This document shows positions 27,681 through 36,741 of a stretch of 64,000 nucleotides of DNA, piece by piece. Numbering within the stretch: position 1 is the stretch's first letter; every line of letters starts with the position of its first letter. The notes under the pieces are model-generated. The model did not search any database, had not been told where the DNA came from, and was given only the letters and a program-made list of their open reading frames with translations. This DNA comes from Legionella cherrii (GTDB lineage: Bacteria > Pseudomonadota > Gammaproteobacteria > Legionellales > Legionellaceae), in assembly GCF_900635815.1 (NCBI RefSeq), contig NZ_LR134173.1, positions 1,644,001-1,708,000 on the forward strand. The letters are read 5' to 3'. Made by a program: the position numbers and the translations under genes.

Positions 27681-28877
27681 CTATTTTTGATAGCTGGAAA
27701 CCAGTCGTATATTTATTAAATTGGGAATATGCTTCAATTGATCGCACAGCTTGGGTAGTTCTTCTTTGGGACCTGATATATCAATAAGGTTCACGGCAAT
27801 TGGTCCACGGGATTTATTTTCCATTTGTTCAATATTGTATCCAAGTTTTGATATGTGCTGAGTGATCTTACCCATAGCCCCAGGGGTATTTTCATTAATC
27901 GCCAGTAAGCGGTAACAATTAGATACTTGAGTCGTAGAGAGGGATATATTGGGAAAGTTGATCGAATATTCAATGATTCCATATTCTAAATAATTGCAGA
28001 TATTGCGGATCACCATTTCAGCCGCACTTTGCTCCGCTTCCTGAGTACTTGCTCCCAGATGGGGAAAGCATAAGACATTAGGGTGTCCTGCCAAATTAAT
28101 GGTTGGAAAATCGGTGATATAGCCCATGAGACGCTTACTGGTCAATTGTTGTAAAATTGCTGCTTCACTTACTATTTGTTCGCGTGAAAAATTAAGTAGA
28201 AGTGTATGAGGTTTTACGAGGGCAATATTTTCCTCGTTGATTAAATGAGTGGTCGCAGAATTTAAAGGGATATGTAAAGTAATAATATCTGAATGAATAA
28301 GCAACTCATTCATATCCATTACTTTTTCAACTCCAGGCATCAATGCAAGTGCATTAGTTAGGGTCATATTGGTATCAAAACCTAATACGTTCATTCCTAA
28401 AGCCAGTCCAGCATTAGCTACTTTAACACCGATATTACCTAATCCTATGACGCCTAGCGTTTTACCTGAAATCTCATGCCCAATAAATTTCTTCTTTTTA
28501 GTTTCTATTTCTCGATTTAATAATTGATTGTCCTCTTTTGACAATTCGGTAATAAAAGTGCGGGTTTCATCTAAATGCCTATAGCCCATTATCATGGCAG
28601 CCATCACCAGTTCTTTGACGGCGTTGGCGTTTGCTCCAGGAGCATAAAATACTGGAATACCCAACTGGGTAAGAGCCTCGACAGGAATATTATCCGTGCC
28701 TGTGCCAGCGCGGGCTACTGCTTTTAAATTTTTGTCAAACTGATGATCATGCAATTTATGGGAACGCACAAGAATAACATCAGGATCAATGGGGTTAAGA
28801 CCTAATTGATAAAGGTCAGGATGAAATAAACTTAAGCCTTGCGGCGATATATTATCAAGAACCTGAATAGTAAACAT
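27681..28877 (-). CDS. serA: D-3-phosphoglycerate dehydrogenase-like protein with ACT domain
   Basis: Predicted first enzyme of serine synthesis: 3-phosphoglycerate plus NAD+ to 3-phosphohydroxypyruvate. The N-terminal half has ARAGTGTDNIPVEAL and the Rossmann motif GVIGLGNIGVKVA, then ITLHIPLNSATTHLI and CFPHLGAST (catalytic His). The C-terminal 80 residues (ENTPGAMGKITQHISKLGYNIEQ) form an ACT domain for serine feedback. At about 398 residues the length is normal for the short ACT-containing type. The ATG at 28877 (second Met) gives the more usual start MFTIQVLDNIS. The gene overlaps the upstream phosphatase by about 23-29 nt, indicating coupled translation. Confidence 0.88.
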   Translation of the reverse strand: MFTIQVLDNISPQGLSLFHPDLYQLGLNPIDPDVILVRSHKLHDHQFDKNLKAVARAGTGTDNIPVEALTQLGIPVFYAPGANANAVKELVMAAMIMGYRHLDETRTFITELSKEDNQLLNREIETKKKKFIGHEISGKTLGVIGLGNIGVKVANAGLALGMNVLGFDTNMTLTNALALMPGVEKVMDMNELLIHSDIITLHIPLNSATTHLINEENIALVKPHTLLLNFSREQIVSEAAILQQLTSKRLMGYITDFPTINLAGHPNVLCFPHLGASTQEAEQSAAEMVIRNICNYLEYGIIEYSINFPNISLSTTQVSNCYRLLAINENTPGAMGKITQHISKLGYNIEQMENKSRGPIAVNLIDISGPKEELPKLCDQLKHIPNLINIRLVSSYQK

Positions 28878-29649
28878 GGTCATTCCCCTTGATCAAAACA
28901 ACAGAATTGTAAATATCTGTAAGTCCTTTTTCATAATAAGCATAGTCTTGTGACGATAATTGATTCAACTCGTTTTGCGTCAGCCCCAAAGGAATTATTG
29001 GGTAAAAGCTTGTAGAGCAAATATAAAAATTGGAATGCTTTTTCACCCACTCTTTGGGGCTTAGTCCAGCAAAACCAATAAATCGGGTAACTGTTTCTCG
29101 AGCCTCCCAGTCACTGACTCCATCCCCTACTAACAAGGAGTGTTCACCAGGCTTCAGTACGGAGGCGATTTCTACAGTTTTACCATTGCCTTGGGTCATA
29201 TTGCTTTGTTCATCAAATCCTTGATAGTTCCCTTTTTCATCAAAATAAACGTCTACGGCCAGCACATGACTTGGAGGAATTCCTAACGTTTGGGCAAATG
29301 GAACCACTGCCGCTTTGATCCCTGCGGAAATAATATAAATTTTTTTATGTAAACGAAGCAATAATTGAATGAGATCCTGGGCTCCAGGAGCTGTATGTCG
29401 TTTATAGCATTCTGCCAGTTCCTCTACTTGTTTTTTTGTGGGTTGAACATAGGTCAATCGCTGTCGATAATCATCGAGTGTCATCCCGGTTTTTCCCATG
29501 CATCGTGCTGTAATTTGGTGTACTTCTTTGGCGACGCCATTCATCGTTGCCAGCACATTAATCCCCTCAATAAGGGAGAGGGTACCATCACAGTCAAAGA
29601 AAAAAGCATCAATAGGGACGTTTAAAGCCCAGGGATTTCTATTATCCAT
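28855..29649 (-). CDS. serB: Phosphoserine phosphatase-like HAD hydrolase
   Basis: A 264-residue HAD-superfamily phosphatase predicted to release phosphate from phosphoserine. Motif I is FFFDCDGTLS (nucleophile and acid/base Asp), motif II is IISAGIKAA, and motif IV is LLVGDGVSDWEA. The family resemblance is to SerB/PSP-like subclass I enzymes, supported by the overlap with the phosphoglycerate dehydrogenase gene downstream. The phosphoserine aminotransferase gene is not in the window. The long C-terminal tail after motif IV (about 80 residues) is unusual. Another small phosphomonoester is possible as substrate. Confidence 0.82.
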   Translation of the reverse strand: MDNRNPWALNVPIDAFFFDCDGTLSLIEGINVLATMNGVAKEVHQITARCMGKTGMTLDDYRQRLTYVQPTKKQVEELAECYKRHTAPGAQDLIQLLLRLHKKIYIISAGIKAAVVPFAQTLGIPPSHVLAVDVYFDEKGNYQGFDEQSNMTQGNGKTVEIASVLKPGEHSLLVGDGVSDWEARETVTRFIGFAGLSPKEWVKKHSNFYICSTSFYPIIPLGLTQNELNQLSSQDYAYYEKGLTDIYNSVVLIKGNDHVYYSGS

Positions 29650-29807
29650 GAATAAGTTCCCCTTATTTTTAAACGTTAATTCAATTACTTAATAGTGACA
29701 TAGATGTACTATAATCCATTTATTAAGGAGATTTCAATTTAGTTGATACGCGCCAATGCCTGGAACGTGTTTTGAACCTATAAAATAGACCCAGGGAAGA
29801 GTGCTTT

Positions 29808-31049
29808 ATGTTAGAGATACTTACATCATTTATCATATCGCTTTTGATTGGTTTTCTGATCGGTATTGAGCGTGAGCGCAGCCATCCGGAAGGCGCGCAA
29901 TTTATTGGTGTCAGAACATTCACCTTATTATCAATTCTCGGAACTTTAATTGCCACCCTTAACCAACCCGGGCTTACGGTGACTGCAAGTGCTTTTGTGT
30001 TTGCCATCTTACTGCTCAATTATTTTCAAATCAGCGCGAATCAGCGAAAGAACAGTAATATTGGTGCTTTAACAGAAATTACGGCAGGACTGATTTTTTG
30101 TCTTGGTTATATGGTGCCTCGCTTGCCTTTAGTAGCAATAACCCTGAGTGCTATTATCTTACTCATACTGATTGAACGAAAAAGACTTCATCTCTTGGCG
30201 CGGAAAAAATTCAAGCCCCATGAAATGGAAACGGTCATTGTATTGGTTATTTTTACTTTGGGTATTTTGCCGCTTCTTCCTGATCGTACGATTGATCCCT
30301 GGCAATTTTTTAATCCAAGAGCTTTTGGTTTATTGATTGCAACGGTCGGCGGGATTCAACTGTGTGGCTATGTGGCCATTCACCTATTTGGTGAACGTCT
30401 TGGTATCCCCTTAAGTGGTTTTCTGGGCGGACTAGTTTCGAGTACTGCTGTTTTTGCCCAAGTTCACAAGACCTTAAAGCGATACCCTCAGTCAGAACAC
30501 GCTATTTTAGCTTCTGGTTTGCTTGCTACAGCGGCAATGCTTGTCGATGTGATTATTATCATTTTTGTCGCATCACCTGTCTTACTGGTTTCAATTCTTG
30601 GACCGCTCATTGCAATGATAAGCACAGGAATCCTATTTGCAGTCATTTTGCTTCATCATCAAAAAGAGGAAAAACATAATGTTATCTTATTAGAATCTCC
30701 CTTGAATTTATTATCTATTCTACGTACTTCAATTCTTATTGGGCTATTGTTAGTACTTGTAGCGATGGCGAAACGTATCATTTCCATCAATGGAGTTTTC
30801 TTGATTTCATTTCTGGGAGGGCTGCTTGAAATTCACGGTATTTCTTTAGCAACGGCCTTACTTTACTTGGGGGGAAAAGTGCAAATCGATCAAGCATGTT
30901 GGATGCTGTATGCTGCGATCGGAGCGAGTTTTATATCTAAAATAGTGCTTTTATGGAGCTTAACACCAAAGCGCTTTGCCTTACAATCTACGCTATTATT
31001 ACTCGGAATGGTTCTCAGCGGTAGCCTCGTCTTTTGGTTTATATCCTGA
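29808..31049 (+). CDS. MgtC/SapB and DUF4010 family membrane protein
   Basis: A 413-residue polytopic inner-membrane protein. The N-terminal third is an MgtC/SapB domain (LIGFLIGIERERSHPEGAQF...GVRTFTLLSILG). The C-terminal part is DUF4010-like, with several helices and the motif GFLGGLVSSTAVFAQ. About ten or more membrane helices are predicted. MgtC relatives are linked to magnesium homeostasis and intramacrophage survival; the MgtC-DUF4010 fusion type has no assigned substrate. The ATG is preceded by GGGAAGAG. It is followed in the same direction by a hydrolase and an esterase-family gene. Confidence 0.87.
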   Translation: MLEILTSFIISLLIGFLIGIERERSHPEGAQFIGVRTFTLLSILGTLIATLNQPGLTVTASAFVFAILLLNYFQISANQRKNSNIGALTEITAGLIFCLGYMVPRLPLVAITLSAIILLILIERKRLHLLARKKFKPHEMETVIVLVIFTLGILPLLPDRTIDPWQFFNPRAFGLLIATVGGIQLCGYVAIHLFGERLGIPLSGFLGGLVSSTAVFAQVHKTLKRYPQSEHAILASGLLATAAMLVDVIIIIFVASPVLLVSILGPLIAMISTGILFAVILLHHQKEEKHNVILLESPLNLLSILRTSILIGLLLVLVAMAKRIISINGVFLISFLGGLLEIHGISLATALLYLGGKVQIDQACWMLYAAIGASFISKIVLLWSLTPKRFALQSTLLLLGMVLSGSLVFWFIS

Positions 31050-31176
31050 GTACAAAAAGTCCCATTTTCCCTTTTTTAAGATTTTGAGTTTTCTGTACAT
31101 CCTAAGCTCATTGACTAACAAATCATTGAACAAGTCTATACTTGAAATAATGATAGGTGCAGGAAAAGGAATACTC

Positions 31177-31842
31177 ATGAATACCTATACCGCAGACATT
31201 CAACATCCGGTGACAATTCCCAGTAAAAATGTGTACCTGAATGGATTTTTATTTATCCCTGAAGAAGCTCAGGGACTGGTGATTTTTGTGCATGGAAGCG
31301 GAAGCAGTCGATTCAGTAGTCGTAATCAGTATGTGGCAAGTACCTTGAATGAGGGAAAATACGCGACCTTGCTCTTTGATCTGCTTACATCACAAGAGGA
31401 CATCATTGATAATGTAACTCGTGAATTTCGTTTTGATATTCATTTATTAGCCTCTCGGCTTATTGATGTCATTCATTGGTGTACCAATGAATTAGCAGCA
31501 TACCATTTTCCTATCGGTTTATTCGGGTCAAGCACAGGAGGTGGGGCAGCACTTGTCGCGGCAGCACAGGAGCCTAAGTGGATCCATGCGATAGTATCCC
31601 GAGGTGGCAGGCCTGATTTAGCCAGAAATTATTTACCTCAAGTCAAAACACCCACTTTACTTATTGTAGGGGGGTATGATGATGAGGTTATTGAATTGAA
31701 TCAACAAGCGGTGTCCCAGATGAATTGCACTACCGAATTGAAAATAGTTCCTGAGGCAACCCATTTATTTGAAGAACCTGGAAAATTAAGCGAGGTAGCG
31801 GATCTGGCAAAAAAATGGTTTGACCAGTATTGTGTTGGATAA
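31177..31842 (+). CDS. Alpha/beta hydrolase, dienelactone-hydrolase-like
   Basis: A 221-residue cytoplasmic hydrolase. The oxyanion region is FVHGSGSSR, the nucleophile elbow is FGSSTGGG (GxSxG), the acid is in LIVGGYDDEV, and the histidine is in EATHLFEE. The ATG at 31177 follows AGGAAAAGGA; the frame extends further upstream but overlaps the MgtC-type gene out of frame and lacks a ribosome binding site. Neighbouring erythromycin-esterase and FtsH genes form a grouping often seen in bacterial stress islands. The natural substrate is unknown. Confidence 0.85.
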   Translation: MNTYTADIQHPVTIPSKNVYLNGFLFIPEEAQGLVIFVHGSGSSRFSSRNQYVASTLNEGKYATLLFDLLTSQEDIIDNVTREFRFDIHLLASRLIDVIHWCTNELAAYHFPIGLFGSSTGGGAALVAAAQEPKWIHAIVSRGGRPDLARNYLPQVKTPTLLIVGGYDDEVIELNQQAVSQMNCTTELKIVPEATHLFEEPGKLSEVADLAKKWFDQYCVG

Positions 31843-31928
31843 AATAACGTCATACTGCTCCGCAATCCCGAGCACGTTACGATGGAGATTTCTTGTGACG
31901 CTGAGATGCGTGATTTGAGGAGGCTTTT

Positions 31929-33242
31929 ATGAATAGGGACGCGTTACAAAAGTTAATTGATACACTGGATAATTCAGTAATCCCTCTGGAAGCCCAAAAC
32001 GAAAACTATGATGCGGTGCTAGAGCAATTAGCAAATGCTCGTTTTGTGATGATTGGTGAGTCAACCCACGGAACGCAAGAGTTTTATCAAGCACGCATTA
32101 AAATATCTCAACGTCTTATTAAAGAGCATGGTTTTATGGCAGTTGCGATTGAAGGGGATTGGCCTGATGTGCATCGTGTCCATCGTTATTTACAAGGTGA
32201 GGGAAGCGTCACTTCCAGTGAGCGGGCTCTGGATAATTTTCAGCGTTTCCCGGTTTGGATGTGGCGAAATACTACTCTTCCGCCCTTTTTGAGTTGGTTG
32301 CGTCAATACAATGACCAGTTACCAGCCGCTCAAAAAATTGGATTTTATGGCCTTGATTTGTACAGTTTAAATTCCTCCATGCAAGCAGTCATTGATTTCC
32401 TAAACAAAATCGACCCTGACGCAGCACAACGTGCAAAGCAGCGTTATGCGTGTTTTGATCATTTGAATCAGGATCCGCAAATGTATGGTTATTTAATCAA
32501 TGCTGGAATCAAAAAGGCTTGCATCCATGAAGCAGTAGCCCAGTTAGTTGAATTACAGCATCGTGCGTTTGAATACCTGCACCGTGATGGGATAGCGGTT
32601 GAAGATGCCTACTTTTTTGCAACTCAAAATGCCCGGTTGGTGAAAAATGCAGAAAATTATTATCGCTCCATGTTAGAAGGAAGGGTTTCTACCTGGAATA
32701 TCCGCGATCAACATATGGCAGAAACACTTAATGTGTTAGCTGATCATTTAGAAACCCGATTCAATCAACCGGCTAAAATCATTATCTGGGCACATAACTC
32801 ACATGTGGGTGATTCACGGGCCACTGAGATGGGGGAGCGTCAGGAGTTTAACCTGGGGCAATTAGTACGAGAACAATATGATACGCATTCTTATTCTCTT
32901 GGGTTTTCGACTTATGAAGGCACGGTTATGGCTGCATCGGATTGGGGGCTGCCCGGAGAGAAAAAACAAGTACAGCCTGGGTTACCTGGAAGTTATGAGG
33001 AATTATTTCATCATCTAAAATACAAGAGTTTTTTCTTAAATTTATTAGATAATGAGAAACTCGAGCATTATTTAAACATTCCTCGTTTACAACGTGCTAT
33101 AGGTGTGGTTTATCTGCCGAAGTCTGAACGTTACAGCCATTATTTTTTTACACAATTGCCTTATCAGTTTGATGGATTAATTCATTTTGATAAAACGAGT
33201 GCGTTACATCCTTTAAGCCAGGAACAGTTGATGACGCAATGA
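31929..33242 (+). CDS. Erythromycin esterase family protein
   Basis: A 437-residue protein of the EreA/EreB-like superfamily. Hallmarks are MIGESTHGTQEFYQAR near residue 40, AIEGDWPDVHRVHRYL, and IIWAHNSHVGDSRATEMG near residue 285, which carry the conserved Glu/His active-site residues. Most chromosomal members are not macrolide resistance genes and have unknown substrates, so resistance should not be assumed. Strong GGAGG-type ribosome binding site (GAGGAGGCTTTT). Probably in one transcript with the hydrolase 86 nt upstream. Confidence 0.9.
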   Translation: MNRDALQKLIDTLDNSVIPLEAQNENYDAVLEQLANARFVMIGESTHGTQEFYQARIKISQRLIKEHGFMAVAIEGDWPDVHRVHRYLQGEGSVTSSERALDNFQRFPVWMWRNTTLPPFLSWLRQYNDQLPAAQKIGFYGLDLYSLNSSMQAVIDFLNKIDPDAAQRAKQRYACFDHLNQDPQMYGYLINAGIKKACIHEAVAQLVELQHRAFEYLHRDGIAVEDAYFFATQNARLVKNAENYYRSMLEGRVSTWNIRDQHMAETLNVLADHLETRFNQPAKIIIWAHNSHVGDSRATEMGERQEFNLGQLVREQYDTHSYSLGFSTYEGTVMAASDWGLPGEKKQVQPGLPGSYEELFHHLKYKSFFLNLLDNEKLEHYLNIPRLQRAIGVVYLPKSERYSHYFFTQLPYQFDGLIHFDKTSALHPLSQEQLMTQ

Positions 33243-33255
33243 ATGTTGCAGTTAA

Positions 33256-33358
33256 AAATCCCCTCACCCATTTGTGGGAGAGGGGTAGGGGTGAGGGTTC
33301 ATTAATTGTGATTAATATCCTCATCCGCCTTGACGGACACCTTCTTCCCGTGGAGAGA
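33256..33358 (+). repeat. Two-module palindromic intergenic repeat, copy B (order b-a)
   Basis: Module b (33258-33298) comes first and module a (33318-33358, TCATCCGCCTTGACGG) second, both in the same strand sense as copy A. The element begins 13 nt after the esterase stop and sits between convergent genes, so it may serve as a terminator. Confidence 0.78.
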
Positions 33359-33400
33359 GTGTTTCATGATAGGGGTTTTGTGCTGTAGCAAGGCTTCTAT

Positions 33401-35343
33401 TCAATTTTCCTTAATATTCAATGCAACTAAATCCTCTTCATTCAATGTTTCTTTTTGCAATAACAAGGTTGCTCCTTTCTCTAAAATCTTGATGCGTTTT
33501 TTTATGATGGCCACGGCATTATCAAATGCAGATTGGATAATTTTGCGAACGGCGGTATCAATCTCACACGCAGTTTCTTCGCTAAATTCACGCTCGTTAT
33601 GGGCTATAGGTGATTCCAGGAAGGTCGTGTGTTCTTTCTGATAGGTTACCGGTCCAAGTTCTTTATCCATCCCATAACGCATCACCATGCTGCGGGCAAT
33701 ATCCGTTGCTTTGGCGAGATCATCTGCTGCTCCAGTTGAATAGTGGCCAAAAATTACAAATTCAGCTGCTCTGCCTCCAAGAAGAACCATCATCTTATTT
33801 TTTAATTCTTCTTCGGTCATGAGATAGCGATCTTCAGTAGGGCGTTGAATGGTATAACCCAAACTGCCTATTCCGCGCGGAATAATTGAAACTTTATGCA
33901 CTTGATCGACATTGGGTAAGGAGAGTGCGATTAACGTGTGGCCCATTTCATGATATGCCACCGCCTTACGTTCCTCAGGATTGAGCAAGCGGTTCTTTTT
34001 TTCTAAACCGGCTACAATGCGTTCTACAGCGTTAGTAAAATCATCCATACTCACCGAGTCGGCATTATGACGCGTGGCAAGTAAAGCCGCTTCATTAACC
34101 AGATTTGCTAAATCAGCACCAGAAAAACCAGGGGTTAAGGCTGCAATTTTTTCAGGATCAACATCCGGGGCTTGTTTTATTTTCTTCAGATGGACATTCA
34201 AAATCTCTATGCGGCCTTTTTTTTCAGGACGATCCACCAGTACATGACGATCAAAACGTCCGGCGCGTAATAATGCCGGATCAAGAATTTCCGGACGATT
34301 GGTTGCGGCAAGTAGAATTAATCCTTCACTGGCGTCGAAACCATCCATTTCGGACAACAACTGATTTAACGTCTGTTCCTTTTCATCATGCCCCCCAGTA
34401 ACATAAGCACCACGAGCTCTCCCCAAAGCATCCAGTTCATCGATAAAAATAATTGCAGGGGCTGTTTCTCGGGCATGCGTGAAAAGATCCCGCACTCGCG
34501 CTGCTCCAACGCCAACAAACATTTCTACAAATTCGGATCCATTAATTGAAAAAAATGGCACTCCAGCTTCACCTGCTACGGCGCGTGCAAGCAGTGTTTT
34601 CCCTGTTCCGGGGGGCCAACTAAAAGCACTCCTTTAGGGATGTGAGCCCCTATACGGGTATAATGTTGTGGATTTTTGAGAAATTCGACCACTTCCATAA
34701 GCTCGGCTTTGGCTTCATCTACTCCTGCAACATCTTCAAAGGTCACATGCGTTTCTTTTTCCATATACACTTTGGCTTTACTTTTCCCAACATCTAAGAC
34801 CCCACCAGCAGCTGAGCCCATACGTTTTAACAAAAAACTCCATAGTGCAAAAAAAAGCAGTGCAGGAATAATCCAAGATAACAGCAGGGTTATCCATTTA
34901 TTTTCAGCTTGCCCATTAAATTTTACCTTTGCAGCTTCCAGAGTGGATACCAGAGAGGGATCATTAATACGTACGGTCGTGATTTGTGGTTCTTGACCAC
35001 CATATTTTTTTATTTCATTTAATTTATCTTCAGGGAGTAAGCCTACCAAACCTTCAGTTTTCACATTTGCGGTAATGTAGCTTTCATCCAGTAGGACATT
35101 ATCTAACTTATCTGCTTTTAAAAGAGTGATAAAATCGCTGTAAGCAATATTGACAGGATGTGAGGCGAAAAAAAAGTTCTGGAACAGGATGAACATCCAG
35201 AAAATCATCAGCACATACCAGAGCGACTGCCATTGTTTGTTTTCCACACGCCCCCCTGATTTAAGACTATTATTAACTCTTGCTAAATGAGTAGGAAAAA
35301 CAACTGGTTTCATATAAGTATATACTAATGGAGAAATGATCAT
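33401..35343 (-). pseudogene. ftsH: ftsH paralogue interrupted by a one-base frameshift in Walker A
   Basis: Membrane-bound AAA+ zinc protease of about 645 residues if the frame is restored. The N-terminal part (34576-35343) has two membrane helices and FEDVAGVDEAKAELMEVVEFL. It reads correctly to VGPP and then shifts to [10 protein letters not shown]. The C-terminal part resumes in another frame with [33 protein letters not shown], Walker [25 protein letters not shown] and the protease site YHEMGH. The expected GPPGTGKT needs one more base at about 34608-34615, beside a run of six G (+ strand). Everything else is intact, so this is either a recent mutation, a switchable tract or a sequence error. 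It is probably a second FtsH, as its neighbourhood is not the usual rrmJ-ftsH-folP locus. Confidence 0.85.
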
Positions 35344-35531
35344 ATTCTCATTGATATTAACAATTTCGTATTTTCTTATGCGGTCATGATTTCAAAAATT
35401 GATCAATCTCATTTTATCCCACCACTGTTTCATGCATCTTAATGCTTAATTATATAAAATACTCTTTATGTTGAATATATGATCTAATAGAATTATAATT
35501 AATCTAATGGGTTTTTATTTGGGCATCAATT

Positions 35532-36395
35532 ATGGAAGGAAAAGTAGATGATAAGGTCGTTCCACCGAGTACGCCGAAGTATGTTCTAGATTATCCTAAT
35601 AAAGATGATATTTCTGTCTTTTTCAATTACGTGAAGAACGAAAGCGCGATGGCAGAAATTTATTTTGAAAATGAAGATGTGGAAAAATTAGAGGATGATA
35701 CGGTTGAGCTATTTAACAAAAATGGAAAATTGCTCCATAAAGATGGCAAGAGATGTGATTTAATGCTTGTTTTGCGAGATAATGGCAAGGTTATTGGTTT
35801 TATCGAATTAAGGCTAATCCAAAATTCAGAAGATATGTCCCAATTATATAGTCTATTTGTAAGTAAAGATTATCGCTGTAAAGGACTTGCTAACTTCATG
35901 ATGGTGCTGGCTTTTAATTTTTTCGTAAATACAAGGCAGACGCAAATGTCCGTCAGTCCAACAGCAGACTCCCTTGCCGTTTATAATAAATTTGCTTTTT
36001 ATCCACCAGATCTTGATGATATTGGGATAAGCGACTGGTTTCAAAAAACAGAGAAGGAAAGGCTTGATGAGTTAGAAGACTCACCTTCCAAGTATCTTCT
36101 ATTGGATTTAGGAAAAGAATCCTGTAAGCACGCTTTTAAAAATCATTGTGCCAAAGCTTTGCAAAATGTTCTCAAATTTGAGATGTCGAAAAATTTAAAA
36201 GAAGATTTAAACATTAATGTATTGGGCTGGAGAAAAAAAGCAAGTGCCCCCACTTTATTATCGAAAAGTGATTTGGCAGTTTTAAGTACCCCGGAAGCTA
36301 ATAAAAAAAGAAAAGCCGAAGTCGAAGTTGTAGTTGAAGAGGATATTCAATCTGAAGCGGCATTAGCTTCAGGATCTGACAAGAAAATCCGGTGA
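35532..36395 (+). CDS. GNAT acetyltransferase with basic, NLS-like C-terminal tail (candidate effector)
   Basis: A 287-residue protein. Residues about 75-160 form a GNAT core: VIGFIELRLI (beta 4), then LYSLFVSKDYRCKGLANFMM, whose Y-R-C-K-G-L-A is the acetyl-CoA pyrophosphate loop, and SLAVYNKFAFYPP (motif B). The C-terminal 45 residues are low-complexity with NKKRKAE, a classical nuclear-localisation-like cluster, followed by an acidic stretch EVEVVVEEDIQSE. Acidic C-terminal tails are common in Dot/Icm substrates. An effector that acetylates a host nuclear target is an inference. The promoter region is very AT-rich, with TATAAT-like sequences near 35490. Confidence 0.72.
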   Translation: MEGKVDDKVVPPSTPKYVLDYPNKDDISVFFNYVKNESAMAEIYFENEDVEKLEDDTVELFNKNGKLLHKDGKRCDLMLVLRDNGKVIGFIELRLIQNSEDMSQLYSLFVSKDYRCKGLANFMMVLAFNFFVNTRQTQMSVSPTADSLAVYNKFAFYPPDLDDIGISDWFQKTEKERLDELEDSPSKYLLLDLGKESCKHAFKNHCAKALQNVLKFEMSKNLKEDLNINVLGWRKKASAPTLLSKSDLAVLSTPEANKKRKAEVEVVVEEDIQSEAALASGSDKKIR

Positions 36396-36444
36396 AAAAA
36401 ATAGGTCATCAGTAATGCCTCAATTTGATATTTTTTTCGGGTGA

Positions 36445-36740
36445 TGTCTATTGTCAGTATAGACCTGTAATTATTCCAGCCCTTAGAACATCCCAATACC
36501 ATATTTGAATAAATAACTGTGCCGAGGTTGCAAGCAACGTTGCTGATAAGGCTATCCCATAAGCTGCTGCCAGATTATCTGATTTTCCAAATCCAATAGT
36601 AAGACCCACTGTTGTTCTTATAAGAAGCCAGTTAGCAATCCCCGATATCGATTTGTCCTGATCTTTCAGATGAGGTCTGTATAATGCGTAATCTGGGTAG
36701 CTATCTAACTGAATTGCCTGACGGGCTTTTCCAATGCCTA
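36445..36740 (-). pseudogene. kup: Relic of a Kup-type potassium transporter
   Basis: Translating the minus strand of this otherwise empty 340-nt gap gives an open stretch with RQAIQLDSYPDYALYR, then ANWLLIRTTVGLTIGFGKSD, then NLAAAYGIALSATLLATS, ending at a stop near 36445. These match the central part of Kup/Trk K+ uptake proteins (RQAIQLG, NWLL, LGFxSSxxLAAAYGIAVTxTM). Only about 95 of more than 600 residues remain, with no start, so this is a decayed fragment. It indicates a deletion at this site before or during insertion of the flanking effector-like genes. Confidence 0.68.
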
Positions 36741-36741
36741 A

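Noticed and set aside
31929..33242. Macrolide resistance gene
   Set aside because: Family membership alone does not show macrolide hydrolysis; chromosomal members usually have other or unknown roles.
34576..35343. Programmed frameshift producing a short FtsH
   Set aside because: The shift destroys Walker A and yields only ten odd residues before a stop; there is no stimulatory structure I can identify. Mutation or error is simpler.
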